From Klebsiella pneumoniae (GTDB taxonomy: Bacteria; Desulfobacterota; Binatia; UBA12015), in the NCBI GenBank assembly GCA_945872365.1, contig CAMBZJ010000017.1, positions 1 through 64,000 on the forward strand: DNA of 64,000 nucleotides. The letters are read 5' to 3'. Both the position numbers and the translations under genes were made by a program. The notes beneath the pieces are model-generated. The model did no database searches. It was not told the origin of the DNA and saw only the letters and a program-made list of their open reading frames with translations. This document shows, in pieces, positions 62,101-64,000 of the stretch (position 1 is the stretch's first letter; every line of letters begins with the position of its first letter).

Positions 62101-64000
62101 GTCTCGATCGACGGCGGGATCCGCGGTCTGCGGATCGCCGACGGCGCGGGGCTCCGCCTGAGCGACGCCTCGGTCGTGGGCGCGTCCGGCGACGGGATCT
62201 CGCTCGGAGCGAGTTCGGGGGCAGTGCTCGAACGGGTGACCGTCGAGGGTGGCAGCGCCGGCGTCGTGGCCGAAGGCTGCCCCGACCTGGTGCTTCGCGA
62301 GCTCGACGTGAGGGGTGCGATCGGGAGCGGCGTGGACTTGAAGGCGAGCGCCCAAGTCGTGATCGAAGGGGTCTCGATCGACGGTGGGATCCGCGGACTG
62401 CGGATCGCCGACGGTGCGGGGCTCCGCCTGAGCGACGCCTCGGTCGTGGGCGCGTCCGACGACGGGATCTCGCTCGGAGCGAGCTCGGGGGCAGTGCTCG
62501 AACGGGTCACCGTCGAGGGTGGCAACGACGGCATCGTCGCCGAAGGCTGCCCCGACCTGGTGCTCCGCGACATCGACGTCTCGTCGCACGACGGCAACGG
62601 CGCAGGTCTGGGTGCGTGCCCGCGAGCGATTGTCGAACGCATCCGGACGGCGGGCGGCAGCCATGGCCTGCGCGGGGAGGGCGTCGCCGGGATCGCGTTG
62701 CGCGACGGCGACTTCTCGGACTCGGACAGCGACGCCATCCTGCTCGTCGACGCCGCAGGAGCCCTAGTCGATGGGAACCGGGTCGACGGCGCCGGCGCGG
62801 GCGGCATCGTGATCGACGGCGCGTACGGCGCCTACGTGCACAACAACCGGATCGGGTCGATCGGCGACTGGGGCATCTCGATCGGCAATCCGACCTCCCC
62901 GTCACCGGCGAGGCTCGACGGTAACGTGGTCGCCTTCAACACCGTCTGGCAGGCGGGGCTCGCGTCCTCGTCGGCCGGCGGCGTGCGTTTCGAGAATGCC
63001 TCGGGCGAGATCCGCGACAACGTCGTCGTGGCGGCGGCGGGCAGCGTGGTGAAGACCGACCTGGCGCCGAGCGTGGTGCACCACAACGTCCTGTTCGGCG
63101 GCGCCCGCAGCTTCGACTCCAAGTCGGGGCAGGAGCCGGTTCGGCGGGCGAACCGGGTAGCCGATCCCCTGTTCGTCGCACCCGCCGGCTTCGATTTCGC
63201 GCTCCGGCAGACGGCGGCGGGGCAGGGGGCCGACAGCCCGGCCCGCGACGCGGGCTCCGGTCCGGTCTCGACTGCGGACATCGCCGGCACGACGCGGAGC
63301 GACGCGGTCCCCGATGCGGGACTCGCCGACGCCGGCTGGCATGCACTCGCACCGGCCGCGTCGATGCCGGCGCCGGCGATCGCGTTCACCTCGGGCCCCG
63401 GCCTCGGGAATGTCCTCTTCGTCGACCCGGCCGCCGGCGACGACTCGCGCGACTACGACACCGCGCAGGAGATCGTGACTCCTTGGCGGAGCGTTGCGCG
63501 GGCAATGCAGCTCGCCCGTCCCGGCGACGTGGTGGCGCTCGGTGCCGGCGTGTACGCCGGGTCGATCGAGATTCCCGACGACGCAATCACGCTGCGCGGA
63601 ACCGGTCCACGCGGCGGGTCGGTGGTGCAGCCGGCCGACGGCGAGCCCGGGATCGTCGTCGAAGGCAAGGCCGACGTCCAGATCGAGGACCTCGCGATCG
63701 AGGGCGGTTCGTACGGCGTCCTCGCGACGGCGGCCGACGGGCTGCGGCTCCGCCGGGTGGCCGCGGTCGTTCCGGCCTTCGTCGGCATCGATGTACGCGA
63801 CACCGCCGACGTCTTCGTCGACGGTTGCATCGTGACCGGGGCGGGTTCACACGGTATCGCGCTGCGGCGCAGCACGGGCTACGTCCACAACGACCTCGTC
63901 TATGCGAATGGGGAGTGGGGCATCTCGATCGACAACTCGGGGGCGTCCGAGCCGCTCTCTGGCATCGCGGTCGCTTTCAACACGGTGCACGGCAACGGCA
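56170..64000 (+). CDS. Giant secreted right-handed beta-helix protein, C-terminus beyond window
   Basis: An uninterrupted frame from the GTG at 56170 to the window end, at least 2,610 residues. A signal peptide covers 1-38 (LVVAALLASLRPGAAHA). Four modules each open with a [WH]V-D/N-x-A-x-GxDxR motif and a PWKTI-type segment (residues ~40, 1016, 1370 and 2415) and then fold as parallel beta-helix coils. Modules A-C close with a choice-of-anchor Q-like part (LxQxxAGQxADSPAxDAG then DxGxxH) near 998, 1346 and 2393. The third module is very long. Many coils read ATVSGISQVGFSIGTSPN or similar. No stop or anchor is seen, so surface attachment is unknown. Confidence 0.88.
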   Translation, partial: MNTLRGALDRRGRRPRPLRAVLVVAALLASLRPGAAHALEFWVDGASGSDARSLIQAQSAATPWKTIGHALATVTAGHTIRVRPGVYPEPLESQSAGVSLVADGAPGSVVVMVATGVTALLVRHPDFLVSGVSFQGGLRGVRSIGAARLVVRDAVVAGHSGDAVVLDTSPGARLERVSTTGGKNGIRVTASPGLGIVDLDVSGHSGDGVAIATSGGTTADGIALAGGARGFVLSGSDASVVHDLLVDRGTAVLGVDVAIDTSAGVQFEKLESRGGAAAFFADRCPDLGLRDFSAKAPADAAIDLSASPRATLERVVVAGGVTAVSLAEGAGSTVRDATVSEISGVGFSIGTSPNSTIERATLSGGTTAFAVTASDGLAIRNATVSGISQVGFSIGTSPNSTIERATVDAGTTAFAVTASDGLAIRDATVSGISGVGFSIGASPNSTIERASLFGGTTAFAVTASDALAIRVATVSGISQVGFSIGTSPNSTVERATLSGGTTAFAVTASDALAIRDATVSGHSGVGLSLVGSAGASIGNASFTGGRDGLVASACGGLSATGLHVSGHSGVGVSLQSSPESVFDTLTLSGGARGFEALESDALVVRSAMISGPPAESFVLEASSGVQVDGLSVSGGTDAIVADRCASLQMRAVTASGHAAAGVLVSSSPAANLDGVTLSGGTRGVRFSAGDSPVLRHATITAVNGSAVSIADATGPLVEDVRIDGCVEGLEIERGPAAIVRRLDVSGALGTAATLLSAAGARVEDSNFDGGVYGLRVEGADGVVVEGCRSDSASVDAFAVIGSARPTISNSIALSPAGHGILVDRSPGAYVRNNLVVGARDWGIDLSNVATQGGIAPVSIGNVVAFNTVANSGGGSAGGLRMRNATGEVRDNIFAGNTPIGLRLDTAGVLVHHDLVFGSGTPVSPENYAIGGGVVWSDPRFVAGDPTHPFALAQVAAGQAADSPAVDAGSAGTISRDIGGATRTDGVADTGVADMGFHADAPAPGGPPEPVKPTTLWVNCATGNDTRGRNQAVSSLAPLSTIQRALSIAIEGDRIVVQDGTCPERATIDVPGLSLEAENVGGVVIEAPADQAAIRVRASRVAVSGFVLRSAKEGVVVAAKDTSTRLMLVRLRNLRVEAPEGGTLATNGIRLVAVDRSRVESCEVHGAGQQGIVARTSGRLWIRNNLVTGSGEWGIHVDNGDGAPPIEGGNVVLFNTVDGNGGNGPGTGGIRLQKATGEIGWNIVSSNFGAGLKADTAPTWIHHVNFFGNAASIVSEPQAPPTVWSLVPGDPLFVDRENGDFALRQVEAGQAADSPAVDAAGVKTGRARIKGSTRSDGVNDDGIADLGFHATRKKLGTKPVLDVPPEDGGRVLHVDGAMGDDGRTAIVAIDPQTPWKTIARAFQANGARTRDTVVVAAGTYDGGLATVAPGVTLRASGAVTILAPSDGSGISVGHADTVVEGFRFEGGRRGVTASGAPGLVLRSCTIVGTKKDAVVLDASDGALVDHLEVHGGNALLRVSNSAGLVVRDLSGEGHEDEGIVLSGSANGLLERLEVAGGRTVVDATGSTALVIRDLSATAIRGDGLILVSTAHARLERVTLASRDAGLRATDSPGLVVSHLAVSGQEDEGVVLADGGGSVLEDVEVTGGTRGFAVANAADTRLERVTVTGAKGGVVVDGSSRFVLRDATIGAILGNGVTVRTSPEAVLDRLHLQVRDDALAISDSAGISVNDLDANGHTGVGVTVTGSADASLAHLAMGGGRSLLAAALSPRLALRDSMATAVLGDGVRLATSPGSVVERVVVGVRDDSLSLAACEGSTVRDFAATSEAGAGAVVHASADTVLERVHLTGGAGLLSASLSPRLALRDSGATGLTGEALVLLGSEGSALEQVEIAGGTNALRAEMSPGLMITGFSARGHSGIGIALSAGAATEVETATLEGGSDGVVAEGCPDLVLRELDVRGASGSGVDLKASAQVVIEEVSIDGGIRGLRIADGAGLRLSDASVVGASGDGISLGASSGAVLERVTVEGGSAGVVAEGCPDLVLRELDVRGAIGSGVDLKASAQVVIEGVSIDGGIRGLRIADGAGLRLSDASVVGASDDGISLGASSGAVLERVTVEGGNDGIVAEGCPDLVLRDIDVSSHDGNGAGLGACPRAIVERIRTAGGSHGLRGEGVAGIALRDGDFSDSDSDAILLVDAAGALVDGNRVDGAGAGGIVIDGAYGAYVHNNRIGSIGDWGISIGNPTSPSPARLDGNVVAFNTVWQAGLASSSAGGVRFENASGEIRDNVVVAAAGSVVKTDLAPSVVHHNVLFGGARSFDSKSGQEPVRRANRVADPLFVAPAGFDFALRQTAAGQGADSPARDAGSGPVSTADIAGTTRSDAVPDAGLADAGWHALAPAASMPAPAIAFTSGPGLGNVLFVDPAAGDDSRDYDTAQEIVTPWRSVARAMQLARPGDVVALGAGVYAGSIEIPDDAITLRGTGPRGGSVVQPADGEPGIVVEGKADVQIEDLAIEGGSYGVLATAADGLRLRRVAAVVPAFVGIDVRDTADVFVDGCIVTGAGSHGIALRRSTGYVHNDLVYANGEWGISIDNSGASEPLSGIAVAFNTVHGNG
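57181..57720 (+). repeat. Four tandem 135-bp repeats in the beta-helix gene
   Basis: Units start at 57181, 57316, 57451 and 57586, each beginning ACGGTCTCGG and 45 codons long, about two beta-helix coils. Units 2 and 4 share special variants, as do units 1 and 3, showing a 270-bp higher-order period. A fifth, diverged unit begins at 57721. Confidence 0.9.
61981..62580 (+). repeat. Tandem 270-bp repeats in the beta-helix gene
   Basis: Two complete units (61981-62250 and 62251-62520) differ at about 13 positions by eye, and a third, partial unit runs from 62521 to about 62580. Each unit encodes 90 residues, about four coils. The period equals twice the 135-bp unit of the first array. Confidence 0.9.

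Overview
The window reads as a chromosomal segment of a very GC-rich, Gram-negative bacterium. The evidence is NtrBC, ExbB/ExbD, a DUF1302 outer-membrane porin, a YceI periplasmic protein, many signal peptides and a lipobox. A DUF1302 porin, an HSD10-type dehydrogenase, an F420/FMN-type PPOX protein, an Erg6-like methyltransferase, a BVMO-type flavoprotein and long secreted beta-helix proteins together fit a deltaproteobacterial-grade lineage such as Desulfobacterota or 'Candidatus Binatota'. That placement is inference; no rRNA gene is present. I see no insertion sequence, integrase, prophage, CRISPR array or replication origin. Five tRNA genes are present.

Layout. 1-1.5 kb: two translationally coupled secreted/TPR genes, the first cut by the window edge. 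1.9-12 kb: a DnaQ-DinG exonuclease-helicase fusion, NtrBC, MoeA, an FmdB-type zinc ribbon, and an HSD10-like SDR followed by a small c-type cytochrome and PepA. 12-14.4 kb: a coupled operon (small secreted protein, PepP, YceI). 14.5-17.2 kb: an N-terminal scrap of a Rieske oxygenase, then ExbB-ExbD and three uncharacterised small proteins. 17.2-24.4 kb: a CruF-type carotenoid protein, an RNase Z-like MBL protein, a PPOX protein, RarA, NadK and RecN. 24.5-33.4 kb: tRNA-Ala, a GT87 glycosyltransferase, an SGNH protein, an alpha/beta hydrolase, HdeD, an LssY_C/GH63 pair and a peroxiredoxin. 33.4-37.8 kb: a bufferin-like (bufABC) RiPP operon with a DUF2889 gene downstream, a zinc-finger protein with a lysine-rich tail, and a lipoprotein. 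38.2-48.1 kb: tRNA-Glu(CTC) and tRNA-Gln next to gltX, a single-domain response regulator, the DUF1302 porin, a second SGNH protein, a BVMO-like flavoprotein, an amino-acid permease and an Erg6-like methyltransferase. 48.2-53.9 kb: tRNA-Lys, nth, HupE, a parvulin PPIase, tRNA-Glu(TTC), a large secreted protein and an SRPBCC protein, all on the minus strand. 54.1-64 kb: two giant secreted-protein genes on the plus strand, a beta-propeller with a duplicated Cys-rich domain and an open-ended right-handed beta-helix protein of at least 2,610 residues.

How it fits together. Much of the window is housekeeping: DNA repair (DinG, RarA, RecN, Nth), cofactor supply (MoeA, NadK) and tRNA charging. Many genes are packed with ATGA, GTGA or CTGA start-stop overlaps, implying translational coupling. 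The least conventional content is the metal-related bufABC operon and the secreted repeat-protein locus at the right end. The latter shows visible block duplication at the DNA level with a 135/270-bp period.
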